In this document: positions 17,176-25,589 of the stretch, piece after piece
Layout: the number at the start of each line of letters is the position of its first letter
Position numbering within the stretch: position 1 is the first letter of the stretch
From: Mangrovimonas sp. YM274
GTDB lineage: Bacteria; Bacteroidota; Bacteroidia; Flavobacteriales; Flavobacteriaceae
Reading direction: 5' to 3'
DNA length: 64,000 nucleotides
NCBI RefSeq assembly: GCF_030908385.1
Contig: NZ_CP133091.1
Coordinates: 2,218,128-2,282,127 of the forward strand
Made by a program: the position numbers and the translations under genes
Notes under the pieces: generated by a model
The model's database searches: none
What the model saw: the letters and a program-made list of their open reading frames with translations, nothing else
Told to the model about the DNA's origin: nothing

Positions 17176-19221
17176 TTATTCTGGATATTCTATCCTCAAA
17201 TGGTAAATATTGGCCAATTTGCTCTTTAAAACCTTTTTGATGGCTTCAATTTCCTTAAAGGTAATGTTGGCATTCAAAAACTGACCACTCTCCATTTGCT
17301 TCCCAATAATAGATTCAACAAACTTGTCTATTTTGGTGGACGAAGGTTCCTTTAAACTTTTTGAGGCTGCCTCTACACTATCGCACATCATTAAAATGGC
17401 TGTCTCCTTACTAAATGGCTTTGGACCCGGATACCTAAATTCCTCCTTGTTCAAATTCTCGTCTATTTCACGCTCCTTCAAATAAAAATAATAGACAAGG
17501 CTCATTCCGTGGTGTGTTCTTATAAAATCAATGACGCGATCGGGAAGATTGTTCTTTTTAGCAGTTTCAATTCCGTCGATAACATGATCTATAATAATTC
17601 TGGCACTTTCTTTTGGCGACAACTCATCATGCGGATTGATTCCTGTTGATTGGTTCTCGGTGAAATAAGTAGGGTTTTTCATTTTGCCTATATCATGATA
17701 CAATGCTCCTACCCTAACCAACATGGCATTGGCACCAATCTCATTGGCCGACGCTTCAGCCAAATTAGCCACATTTAAGGAGTGGTGAAATGTCCCTGGA
17801 GCTTTATTGGCCAATTCCTTCAACAACTTAGAATTAGTATCAGAGAGCTCCAATAACGACACGTCAGACACCAACCCAAACAATTTCTCATATATGTAGA
17901 TTAATGGCTGTACAAACAGCGTGGCAAGCCCACATAAAATAAACAATCCAAATGTTCCCCATTTCAAACTAGCTACACTTCCTTCATGAATCACGAAAAA
18001 GGCAAAATAGGCAATTATGTAAATAAGGGTAATCTGACCTACCGAAATAAACAAATTAGCCCGTTTGTAAAGTTCAGAAACTGTTAAGATGGTTACAATT
18101 CCAGCAATGATTTGAAGGAAAATATATTCATAACTATTAGGTACAATAAAGCCAAGAAGCAATACGGTAAGCACATGTGAAAACAAGCCTAAACGTGCAT
18201 CAAAAAAGGCTTTCAGCACTAGTGGAAGTATACACAAGGGGATTACATAAACATACCTAGAATCGTAATTTATCACCAAGGTAGTCAACAATATGACAAA
18301 GACAATATTGAAAAAAATGAAAGTCACCTTAGTATTGTCCAAAAATACCTCCATTCGGTATTTTCTAAGAAACAATAATAGCATCAATAAAGCCAAAGCA
18401 ACCAACAGCGTATATGCAAAAATCACCCAGTTGTAATTAGACTCACTCCAAACCTGCGATTCGTATTCGGATTTTAAGGACTCCAAAATGTCATATTTTT
18501 TACCCTCAACCAATTCTCCCTTAGATATGATTAAGGTTTCCTTTTCAATACTCCCTCTAGTGGGTGACACTCTATCCAATTCTTCCTTAAGGGCATTTTC
18601 TGTTATCGCCTTATTCAGCGAAATATTGGGCTTAACAATATCAAAGAACAAAGACACAAAATTGGGGCTATAAGCCTCATAGTGATTCTCAGCCAAAGAC
18701 ATTTCAAGAATTCCAATAAAGGCATTGGTCTTTGTAAGGTCTTTATAATTAATGGTGGCTACTTGGGTTTGGTCATTTAAAAGCACCACATTTTTGTCTG
18801 GTCCATAATTATAAGTGTCGTCTAAAACGCCATATTTATAAATTTGGTCTAACACATCTTTTCCTATTCTGTAAAGAGCATTGTTTTTTTGCCTAACACT
18901 ATCAGGAAGTGCCGTCTTATAATGATTTTTATAAGCCTCTAAAACCGTCGCTTTCACCTTTTCATCAAGATTGAAATATAAGGTGCTGTTTTCTTGAATC
19001 GCCCTTTTTTCTTCAGCAATCTCAACTTGCGATTTTTTTATGGCAAAATTAAAAGGAGCATATAAGTTTTCGGACTGCCAAGGCTTACCTTGTTCAAAAC
19101 TATATTTAAATTTCCCACTTTTTGGAAAGAGGTACACAATCAATAAAGTGGTAGCAATAAACAGCAATACCTTATATAAAAGTGCGTGGTTTCTGTACCA
19201 TTTATTTATAAGTTCATTCAT
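17176..19221 (-). CDS. 7TMR-HDED / HD-domain phosphohydrolase (PgpH-like c-di-AMP phosphodiesterase)
   Basis: A 681-residue membrane protein: one N-terminal membrane segment (about 15-32), an extracytoplasmic 7TMR-HDED domain (about 40-260), a block of about seven membrane segments (270-470), and a cytoplasmic HD domain with VGALYHDIGKMKNPTYF and later DRVIDFIRTHHG. In the well-studied Firmicute PgpH this layout hydrolyses cyclic di-AMP to pApA; the metal-binding His and Asp of the HD motif are present here, so the enzyme is likely active. It is encoded alone, with a Bacteroidota promoter 22 bases upstream of the ATG. No diadenylate cyclase gene is in the window. Confidence 0.92.
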   Translation of the reverse strand: MNELINKWYRNHALLYKVLLFIATTLLIVYLFPKSGKFKYSFEQGKPWQSENLYAPFNFAIKKSQVEIAEEKRAIQENSTLYFNLDEKVKATVLEAYKNHYKTALPDSVRQKNNALYRIGKDVLDQIYKYGVLDDTYNYGPDKNVVLLNDQTQVATINYKDLTKTNAFIGILEMSLAENHYEAYSPNFVSLFFDIVKPNISLNKAITENALKEELDRVSPTRGSIEKETLIISKGELVEGKKYDILESLKSEYESQVWSESNYNWVIFAYTLLVALALLMLLLFLRKYRMEVFLDNTKVTFIFFNIVFVILLTTLVINYDSRYVYVIPLCILPLVLKAFFDARLGLFSHVLTVLLLGFIVPNSYEYIFLQIIAGIVTILTVSELYKRANLFISVGQITLIYIIAYFAFFVIHEGSVASLKWGTFGLFILCGLATLFVQPLIYIYEKLFGLVSDVSLLELSDTNSKLLKELANKAPGTFHHSLNVANLAEASANEIGANAMLVRVGALYHDIGKMKNPTYFTENQSTGINPHDELSPKESARIIIDHVIDGIETAKKNNLPDRVIDFIRTHHGMSLVYYFYLKEREIDENLNKEEFRYPGPKPFSKETAILMMCDSVEAASKSLKEPSSTKIDKFVESIIGKQMESGQFLNANITFKEIEAIKKVLKSKLANIYHLRIEYPE

Positions 19222-19242
19222 AGAGTACTATTGACACAATTT

Positions 19243-19273
19243 CAAATGTAAGAAATAAAGCCTAACTATTAAA
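19243..19273 (-). promoter_or_regulatory. Promoter of the PgpH-like gene
   Basis: The minus strand has TACATTTG (19243-19250), an exact -7 box, with TTTA (19270-19273) 19 bases upstream. The predicted 5' UTR is about 17-20 bases. Confidence 0.6.
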
Positions 19274-19400
19274 TTTTAGTAAATTCTAATTATGCCGATA
19301 ACAAGCTTACAATAATTAGCTATAATTTTCACAATGAACAACTTAAAATTTACGATAACGTTATAATGCCATTTCGTTCCTAACTCTGTAAAAAAATGAT

Positions 19401-19408
19401 TAATTTTG
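19401..19408 (+). promoter_or_regulatory. -7 box before the thiolase gene
   Basis: TAATTTTG matches TAnnTTTG and ends 25 bases before the ATG. No good -33 TTTG is at the usual distance, so this is a half-supported promoter. Confidence 0.45.
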
Positions 19409-19433
19409 CTCGAACTAATACAAATGCATAACA

Positions 19434-20612
19434 ATGAGTAAAGACGTCGTAATTGTGTCTGCTGCAAGGACACCAATAGGTAGTTTTTTAGGAAGTTTAT
19501 CAACAATACCTGCACCAAAATTGGGAGCAGTTGCCATAAAAGGAGCTTTAGATAAAATTAACTTGAAACCAGAATTGGTTCAGGAAGTTTTAATGGGCCA
19601 CGTAGTACAAGCTGGAGCTGGTCAAGCACCGGCTAGACAAGCCGCTATGTATGCTGGTATTCCAGATACTGTTCCTTGTACAACAGTAAACAAAGTATGT
19701 GCTTCTGGTATGAAAGCCGTTATGCAAGCCGCACAATCTATTGCCTTGGGTGATGCTGACATTGTGGTTGCTGGAGGTATGGAAAACATGAGTTTAATAC
19801 CGCATTACATGCATGCGCGTATGGGTACTAAATTTGGACCTGCAAGTTTAATTGACGGAATGCAAAAAGATGGTTTGGTTGACGCTTATGACCAAAACGC
19901 TATGGGAGTTTGCGCCGATGCATGTGCCACCGAATATAATTTCTCTCGTGAGGACCAAGATGCTTTTGCTATACAGTCTTATGAAAGATCTGCTGCTGCT
20001 TGGGAAGCTGGAAAATTCGACAATGAAGTAGTTCCTGTTGAAGTGCCTCAACGTCGTGGTGACGCATTGGTAGTGAACAAAGATGAAGAGTTTACGAATG
20101 TAAAAATGGAAAAGATTCCATCGTTGCGACCAGCATTTACCAAAGAAGGAACTGTTACCGCAGCAAATGCTTCCACCATTAATGATGGAGCCGGCGCTGT
20201 AGTCTTGATGAGTAAAGATAAAGCTGAAGAATTAGGATTAACGCCATTAGCTACCATTAAAGGATATGCCGATGCGGCACACGAACCAAAGTGGTTTACA
20301 ACAGCTCCTGCCAAAGCCCTTCCTAAGGCATTGAACAAAGCAGGTGTTGCTATAGAAGATGTTGATTTTTTTGAATTCAATGAAGCTTTTTCTGTGGTAG
20401 GTCTAGCCAACATGAAACTTCTTGGATTAAGCGATGATAAAGTGAACGTTAACGGAGGTGCTGTTTCCTTAGGACACCCTTTAGGATGCTCTGGTGTTAG
20501 AATTATCATCACACTTATAAATGTTTTGGAACAAAACAATGCTAAAATTGGAGCAGCTGCCATTTGCAATGGTGGTGGTGGTGCTTCAGCAATTGTTATT
20601 GAACGTAACTAA
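19434..20612 (+). CDS. Acetyl-CoA C-acyltransferase (thiolase)
   Basis: Thiolases condense two acyl-CoA units or cleave 3-ketoacyl-CoA. The 392 residues are standard family length with the acyl-enzyme Cys89 in TTVNKVCASGMKAVMQA, the GGAVSLGHPLGCSGVR motif with its catalytic His, and the C-terminal CNGGGGAS motif with the second Cys. Short-chain biosynthetic (acetoacetyl-CoA) and beta-oxidation thiolases share these residues; the close similarity to AtoB-type proteins (AARTPIGSFLG, EFNEAF) makes acetyl-CoA acetyltransferase the better guess, without proof. The NlpC/P60 gene starts nine bases after its stop and may be co-transcribed, though the two functions are unrelated. Confidence 0.94.
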   Translation: MSKDVVIVSAARTPIGSFLGSLSTIPAPKLGAVAIKGALDKINLKPELVQEVLMGHVVQAGAGQAPARQAAMYAGIPDTVPCTTVNKVCASGMKAVMQAAQSIALGDADIVVAGGMENMSLIPHYMHARMGTKFGPASLIDGMQKDGLVDAYDQNAMGVCADACATEYNFSREDQDAFAIQSYERSAAAWEAGKFDNEVVPVEVPQRRGDALVVNKDEEFTNVKMEKIPSLRPAFTKEGTVTAANASTINDGAGAVVLMSKDKAEELGLTPLATIKGYADAAHEPKWFTTAPAKALPKALNKAGVAIEDVDFFEFNEAFSVVGLANMKLLGLSDDKVNVNGGAVSLGHPLGCSGVRIIITLINVLEQNNAKIGAAAICNGGGGASAIVIERN

Positions 20613-20621
20613 AACAGATAC

Positions 20622-21371
20622 ATGCAATACGGAATTTGTAACTTAAGCATTGTTCCTTTACGATTAGAGCCCTCCGACAAAAGCGAACTTGTTTCGCAAA
20701 TATTATATGGAGATTTCTTTAAGGTATTGGAGCAACGCAAACATTGGAGCAAAATCCGTTTGCATTTTGATAATTATGAGGGCTGGGTAGATAACAAGCA
20801 ATATATAGAGATTGTCCAAGAACAATTCAATACTTTAAAAAGTGAATTGCCTATATTGTCATCTGATTTGGTTGAGTTTGTTCAAGACAGTAATGCCAAT
20901 TTAATTACCATACCATTAGGATCTACTTTAAATGGTCTCTCTATTTTAGACCATAAACATGACGGAAGCTTGGTACAAGGTATTCAACCAAGAGAACAAC
21001 TACTAAAAACTGCATTTACCTATTTAAATACACCATACTTATGGGGCGGAAAAACTCCTTTTGGAATTGACTGTTCCGGTTTTACACAGATGGTATACAA
21101 ACTCAATGGGTACAAACTTTTGCGTGATGCTTCGCAGCAAGCTACACAAGGAGAAGCCTTAAGTTTTATAGAGGAAAGTGAACCTGGTGATTTGGCCTTT
21201 TTTGATAACAACGAAGGACATATTGTTCATGTTGGTATAATAATGGCCAACAATTATATTATCCATGCACACGGCAAAGTAAGAATAGATCGTTTGGACC
21301 ATTCTGGGATATACAATGTAGACAAACGAATGCATACCCATAAGTTAAGGGTAATCAAAAAAATAATCTAA
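20622..21371 (+). CDS. NlpC/P60 (C40) peptidase with bacterial SH3 domains
   Basis: This 249-residue protein probably cuts gamma-D-Glu-diamino acid bonds in peptidoglycan stem peptides. It has an N-terminal SH3-like region (about 1-75, e.g. KHWSKIRLHFDNYEGWVD), a second SH3-like part, and a C-terminal NlpC/P60 domain with the catalytic Cys in FGIDCSGFTQMVYK and His in GHIVHVGIIM, followed by the third polar residue region IIHAHGKVRID. There is no N-terminal signal peptide, which is common among Bacteroidota homologues and leaves the route to the cell wall open. It follows the thiolase gene closely and ends at a strong bidirectional terminator. Confidence 0.93.
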   Translation: MQYGICNLSIVPLRLEPSDKSELVSQILYGDFFKVLEQRKHWSKIRLHFDNYEGWVDNKQYIEIVQEQFNTLKSELPILSSDLVEFVQDSNANLITIPLGSTLNGLSILDHKHDGSLVQGIQPREQLLKTAFTYLNTPYLWGGKTPFGIDCSGFTQMVYKLNGYKLLRDASQQATQGEALSFIEESEPGDLAFFDNNEGHIVHVGIIMANNYIIHAHGKVRIDRLDHSGIYNVDKRMHTHKLRVIKKII

Positions 21372-21375
21372 ATAA

Positions 21376-21408
21376 AAAAAGCTACTTAAAAATTAAGTAG
21401 CTTTTTTT
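21376..21408. terminator. Bidirectional intrinsic terminator
   Basis: The perfect nine-base stem GCTACTTAA / TTAAGTAGC with loop AAA is flanked by A and T runs on both sides. It serves the peptidase gene (plus) and the TPR gene (minus). Confidence 0.88.
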
Positions 21409-21427
21409 ATTTAATGAACTATACTAT

Positions 21428-22756
21428 TTAGTTTCCACTTTCAATAGCTTCAACTTTAGCTTTCATTTTTTGATAATTTGCAGTGTCTCCTATTGCACTG
21501 TAAATATTCATTAAAGTTTTTGCTGCCTGCAAGTTGTTTGGTCTTAACTGAAGTGTTTTTTCCAAATAAGGAACTGCATCCTTGTACAATTGCATACGCT
21601 CCTCTTTCAATTCGTCGTAACGTCTGTTATCAGCAGCAGAGTTACCCAAACCGTTCATTTCCTCAATGATACTTTGCTCACTTGCCAAGGTTACAACAGC
21701 TAAATTGTTATAAGCATCCACATAACCTGGATCCAATTCTATAGCTTTCTTATAATAGCCTTTAGCCGCTTCATTTTCCCCTGCTTCTGCAGAAATAACT
21801 CCTAAGTTATATTGTAATTCAGGATTTTTTGGATCTTTAACAGTAGCTTCCTGCATAAGAGCCTTGAACTTATCCTTATTACCCATTTTCAAATGTAAGT
21901 TTGCTTCTGTAAGCAATAAATTGAAATCGTCCGGGTTCTGTTTTCTAGCATCATCAATAGCCTCAATAGCCTTTTCAGTATCTCCCTTAGACACATAGAT
22001 TAAAGCGATGTTTTTGATGATTTCGGCTGATTTTGGATCTGTCTTTCTTACAGTAGGTTTGATGTGCGTTCCACCTTTTACACTGATATCTCTCAACGCC
22101 GCCGAACCAAAAACTTCTTCTTCATTAGTTGCTTTATCGGTTGCTACATATTGCGTTTCGATACCTTCGTATCCTAAATCTCTTAACTCTTCATAATATT
22201 CCAAAGATGTATCATAATCTTTTGCTGTAACCGCTGTAGAAGCTGCATAGTAAAGATACAAGGTGTCTTTTGGAGACATTCTGTAAGCTTGCTCAAACCC
22301 TTTTGAAGACTTTAAGTAGTTCTTGCTTTCAAGAGCAGAATTAGCTTCTGTCAAGAAATTATTCAACATTTGTTGTTTTAGTTCATCAACATCGTCAGAA
22401 TATTTTTCTTTGCCATCAGCACTTTCAATGGCCTTAACTTTGTCTAAACTTGCAATTGCTTGTTCTATTTCTGCATCAGAACCTGCTCCATTAGCATACA
22501 AAGCCTGTCCCTTTAAAAAATAAAACTTGGCCTGAGTCTTGGAATCAGCTCCATTTATTAACGACTCGGCAGAATTAATAGCAGACTTAGCATCTGCATA
22601 ATTTCCAGATTTAATTGCTTTTTCAGCGTCTTTTATTTCATTCTTTTGAGCATAGGTAAAAGAACCCGCCAAAAGAGCCAAAGCAACCGCTAGTTGCTTT
22701 TTATTCACAATACTTCTTTGAATTGAGTATTTATGATTGTTCATTGAAAAATTCAT
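21428..22756 (-). CDS. Secreted tetratricopeptide-repeat protein
   Basis: This protein of up to 442 residues has a signal peptide (QLAVALALLAGSFTYAQ) and then TPR helices throughout: an N-terminal group (about 35-200) and a clear C-terminal group (about 245-440) with units such as AAKGYYKKAIELDPGYVDAY. TPR arrays hold proteins together; no enzymatic domain is present. The start is uncertain: the ATG at 22756 gives a 17-residue lead before the signal core, while GTG at 22706-22708 would start directly at VNKKQLAVA. The gene lies 31 bases downstream of gyrA on the same strand and may share its transcript. A close match to an outer-membrane assembly role is not evident from sequence. Confidence 0.88.
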   Translation of the reverse strand: MNFSMNNHKYSIQRSIVNKKQLAVALALLAGSFTYAQKNEIKDAEKAIKSGNYADAKSAINSAESLINGADSKTQAKFYFLKGQALYANGAGSDAEIEQAIASLDKVKAIESADGKEKYSDDVDELKQQMLNNFLTEANSALESKNYLKSSKGFEQAYRMSPKDTLYLYYAASTAVTAKDYDTSLEYYEELRDLGYEGIETQYVATDKATNEEEVFGSAALRDISVKGGTHIKPTVRKTDPKSAEIIKNIALIYVSKGDTEKAIEAIDDARKQNPDDFNLLLTEANLHLKMGNKDKFKALMQEATVKDPKNPELQYNLGVISAEAGENEAAKGYYKKAIELDPGYVDAYNNLAVVTLASEQSIIEEMNGLGNSAADNRRYDELKEERMQLYKDAVPYLEKTLQLRPNNLQAAKTLMNIYSAIGDTANYQKMKAKVEAIESGN

Positions 22757-22787
22757 TTTGAATTACTATTTATTAATATTAGTTATT

Positions 22788-25331
22788 TTATTCTTGAGCA
22801 TTATCAAGAGTTGTGCCATCCTCATTTAAAGTTTCCACATCCTCTACAGATCCTTCAATCTCTTCTTCGTCATCTTTCATTACTTTGGCAACCGCGGCAA
22901 TAGAATCTTTTCCTTTTAAGTTGATGAGTCTCACTCCTTGTGTAGCTCTTCCCATTACTCTTAAGTCTTTAACCGCAATTCTAATAGCAATACCAGACTT
23001 ATTGATAATCATTAAATCATCCTCATCGGTTACTGTTTTAATTGCGACAAGATGTCCTGTTTTTTCAGTTATGGAAATAGTTTTCACACCTTTTCCTCCA
23101 CGGTTAGTAATTCTATATACTGGTTCTCCATCTTCCGGATCGTCAATATAAGTACGTTTTCCATACCCTTTTTCAGACACTACTAAGACAGATTCCTCTT
23201 GAGAATTTTCTATGGCAATCATACCAATTACTTCGTCAGTATCATTGGCCAATGTAATTCCTCGTACACCAGAGGCCCCACGACCCATTGGTCTAGTTTT
23301 GGCTTCCTCAAATCTAATAGCCTTACCAGATTTAAGTGCTAACATCACTTGACTGTTACCTGTGGTAAGTCTAGCTTCTAGCAATTCATCATCTTCCTTA
23401 ATAGTAATGGCATTAATACCGTTGGTTCTAGGTCTAGAATATTGCTCCAATGCCGTTTTCTTAACCTGCCCCTGTTTGGTAGCCATTATTACATAGTGAC
23501 TGTTGATGTATTCTTCATCTTTCAAATCCTGAGTACAGATGAACGCTTTAACCTTATCATCCTGCTCAATGTTAATCAAGTTTTGGATGGCTCTTCCTTT
23601 GGAAGTTCTACTTCCTTCAGGAATTTCATAAACACGCATCCAGAAACATTTTCCTTTTTGAGTGAAGAACAACATATATTGGTGGTTGGTACCCACAAAT
23701 AAATGCTCTAAGAAATCTTCATTTCTTGTAGTAGATGCCTTTTGCCCTACTCCTCCTCTATGCTGAATTTTATATTCGCTTAAAGACGTACGCTTGATAT
23801 AACCTGCGTGAGAAATAGTAATTACTACTTGCTCATCTGGAATCATATCTTCAATACTTAAATCGCCTCCAGCATACTCAATAATAGAACGTCTGTCATC
23901 TCCATACTTTTCTTTAACTACCAAAAGCTCTTCCTTAATGATTTCCATTCTACGCTCCTTTTTAGCAAGAATGTCTTTCAAATCTTCAATAGTTTTCATG
24001 AGTTCGTCATACTCGCTACGAAGCTTGTCCTGTTCCAGTCCTGTCAACTGGCGCAACCTCATTTCAACAATAGCTTTCGCTTGAATTTCAGAAAGTTTGA
24101 AACGCTCAATCAACTTCTCTCTGGCTTCTTCTGCATTGGAAGACGCTCTAATAAGCGCAATTACTTCATCAATATTATCTGAAGCAATGATTAAACCTTC
24201 CAAGATATGAGCACGCTCTTCGGCCTTACGCAATTCATAAGTTGTTCTTCTTACAACAACCTCATGTCTGTGCTCTACAAAGTGATGAATTAAATCTTTT
24301 AGATTCAATAACTGTGGACGCCCATTCACCAAGGCAATGTTATTTACACTAAATGACGATTGAAGCGCTGTATATTTGTAAAGTTTGTTTAAAACAATGT
24401 TTGGAATGGCATCGCGTTTAAGTACATAAACGATACGCATCCCATTTCTGTCGGACTCATCACGAATAGTAGAAATTCCTTCCAATTTCTTATCGTTAAC
24501 CAAGTCGGCCGTTTTCTTAATCATGTCGGCCTTGTTTACCAAATAAGGAATCTCGGTTACAATAATACACTCACGACCTTGAACTTCCTCAATATTGGCC
24601 TTTCCACGGATAACGATTCTTCCCCTACCGGTTTTAAATGCTTCCCTAACACCGTCATACCCATAAATAGTTCCTCCGGTTGGAAAATCAGGTGCTTTTA
24701 TATGAGTAATTAACTCCTCTACTTCTATATCATTGTTATCAATATAAGCAACGGTTCCGTCCACAACCTCAGAAATATTGTGAGGCGGCATATTGGTAGC
24801 CATACCTACTGCAATTCCCGAAGCACCGTTCACCAACAGCCCTGGGATTCTTGTTGGTAATACAGTGGGTTCTTGTAAAGTGTCGTCAAAGTTAAGTTTA
24901 TGGTCTACGGTTTCCTTATCGATGTCTGCCAACATATCTTCGGAAATCTTGCGCATACGAGCCTCTGTATAACGCATGGCTGCAGGACTATCACCATCGA
25001 TAGAACCAAAGTTCCCTTGCCCGTCTACCAACATATAACGCAAGCTCCATTCCTGAGCCATACGTACCATTGTATCGTAAACCGAACTGTCTCCATGAGG
25101 ATGGTACTTACCTAACACTTCCCCAACAATTCTAGCCGATTTTTTATAAGCTGTATTGGATCTTACGCCAAGTTCATGCATTCCAAACAACACACGTCTA
25201 TGCACTGGCTTTAAACCATCTCTAACATCTGGCAAAGCACGTGACACAATGACCGACATTGAATAATCAATGTAGGCCGATTTCATTTCATCTTCAATAT
25301 TAATCGGAATGAGTTTCTCTCCTTCTACCAT
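22788..25331 (-). CDS. gyrA: DNA gyrase subunit A
   Basis: GyrA is the DNA-cleaving and rejoining subunit of gyrase, which introduces negative supercoils with GyrB. The 847 residues show the quinolone-resistance region [19 protein letters not shown] (Ser82 and Asp86 correspond to E. coli Ser83 and Asp87, both the sensitive residues), the catalytic Tyr121 in [10 protein letters not shown], and a C-terminal pinwheel domain with the GyrA-box-like motif QHRGGVG, which identifies gyrase rather than topoisomerase IV. The C-terminus is an acidic tail (KDDEEEIEG onwards), as in many gyrases. The ATG at 25331 follows a promoter about 100 bases upstream. Confidence 0.97.
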   Translation of the reverse strand: MVEGEKLIPINIEDEMKSAYIDYSMSVIVSRALPDVRDGLKPVHRRVLFGMHELGVRSNTAYKKSARIVGEVLGKYHPHGDSSVYDTMVRMAQEWSLRYMLVDGQGNFGSIDGDSPAAMRYTEARMRKISEDMLADIDKETVDHKLNFDDTLQEPTVLPTRIPGLLVNGASGIAVGMATNMPPHNISEVVDGTVAYIDNNDIEVEELITHIKAPDFPTGGTIYGYDGVREAFKTGRGRIVIRGKANIEEVQGRECIIVTEIPYLVNKADMIKKTADLVNDKKLEGISTIRDESDRNGMRIVYVLKRDAIPNIVLNKLYKYTALQSSFSVNNIALVNGRPQLLNLKDLIHHFVEHRHEVVVRRTTYELRKAEERAHILEGLIIASDNIDEVIALIRASSNAEEAREKLIERFKLSEIQAKAIVEMRLRQLTGLEQDKLRSEYDELMKTIEDLKDILAKKERRMEIIKEELLVVKEKYGDDRRSIIEYAGGDLSIEDMIPDEQVVITISHAGYIKRTSLSEYKIQHRGGVGQKASTTRNEDFLEHLFVGTNHQYMLFFTQKGKCFWMRVYEIPEGSRTSKGRAIQNLINIEQDDKVKAFICTQDLKDEEYINSHYVIMATKQGQVKKTALEQYSRPRTNGINAITIKEDDELLEARLTTGNSQVMLALKSGKAIRFEEAKTRPMGRGASGVRGITLANDTDEVIGMIAIENSQEESVLVVSEKGYGKRTYIDDPEDGEPVYRITNRGGKGVKTISITEKTGHLVAIKTVTDEDDLMIINKSGIAIRIAVKDLRVMGRATQGVRLINLKGKDSIAAVAKVMKDDEEEIEGSVEDVETLNEDGTTLDNAQE

Positions 25332-25434
25332 ATATATTTAATTAGATTTTTTGTAGGTTTTCAAATCGTGCTAATATAAGTATTTTGTTAGTCCTTATCC
25401 GACTTTAAAGCGGATTTTTAACTTTTTTTATTAA

Positions 25435-25467
25435 CAAATATAAGGCCTTCTTTCGTTAATAAGTAAA
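25435..25467 (-). promoter_or_regulatory. gyrA promoter
   Basis: The minus strand has TATATTTG (25435-25442), an exact -7 box, with TTTA (25464-25467) 21 bases upstream. This predicts a 5' UTR of about 97 bases; a small AT-rich region fills it. The rest of the 258-base gyrA/clpC gap shows no clear element, although TTTG (25537-25540) and TATTTTTA (25563-25570) could serve clpC at a long 22-base spacing. Confidence 0.55.
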
Positions 25468-25589
25468 AGTCTAAAAGTTTTGAATTTTTAAACTTTTTTC
25501 CTCTATTAGCTTTTATGAAACATTTAAGGTACAGTTTTTGCCCTTATAACTATGTTTTTTATTATTTTTAATGCAGAAAGGATTTTACT

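Noticed and set aside
22813-25115. Plus-strand frames within gyrA (71-112 residues)
   Set aside because: They lie wholly inside gyrA on the other strand and show no family features.
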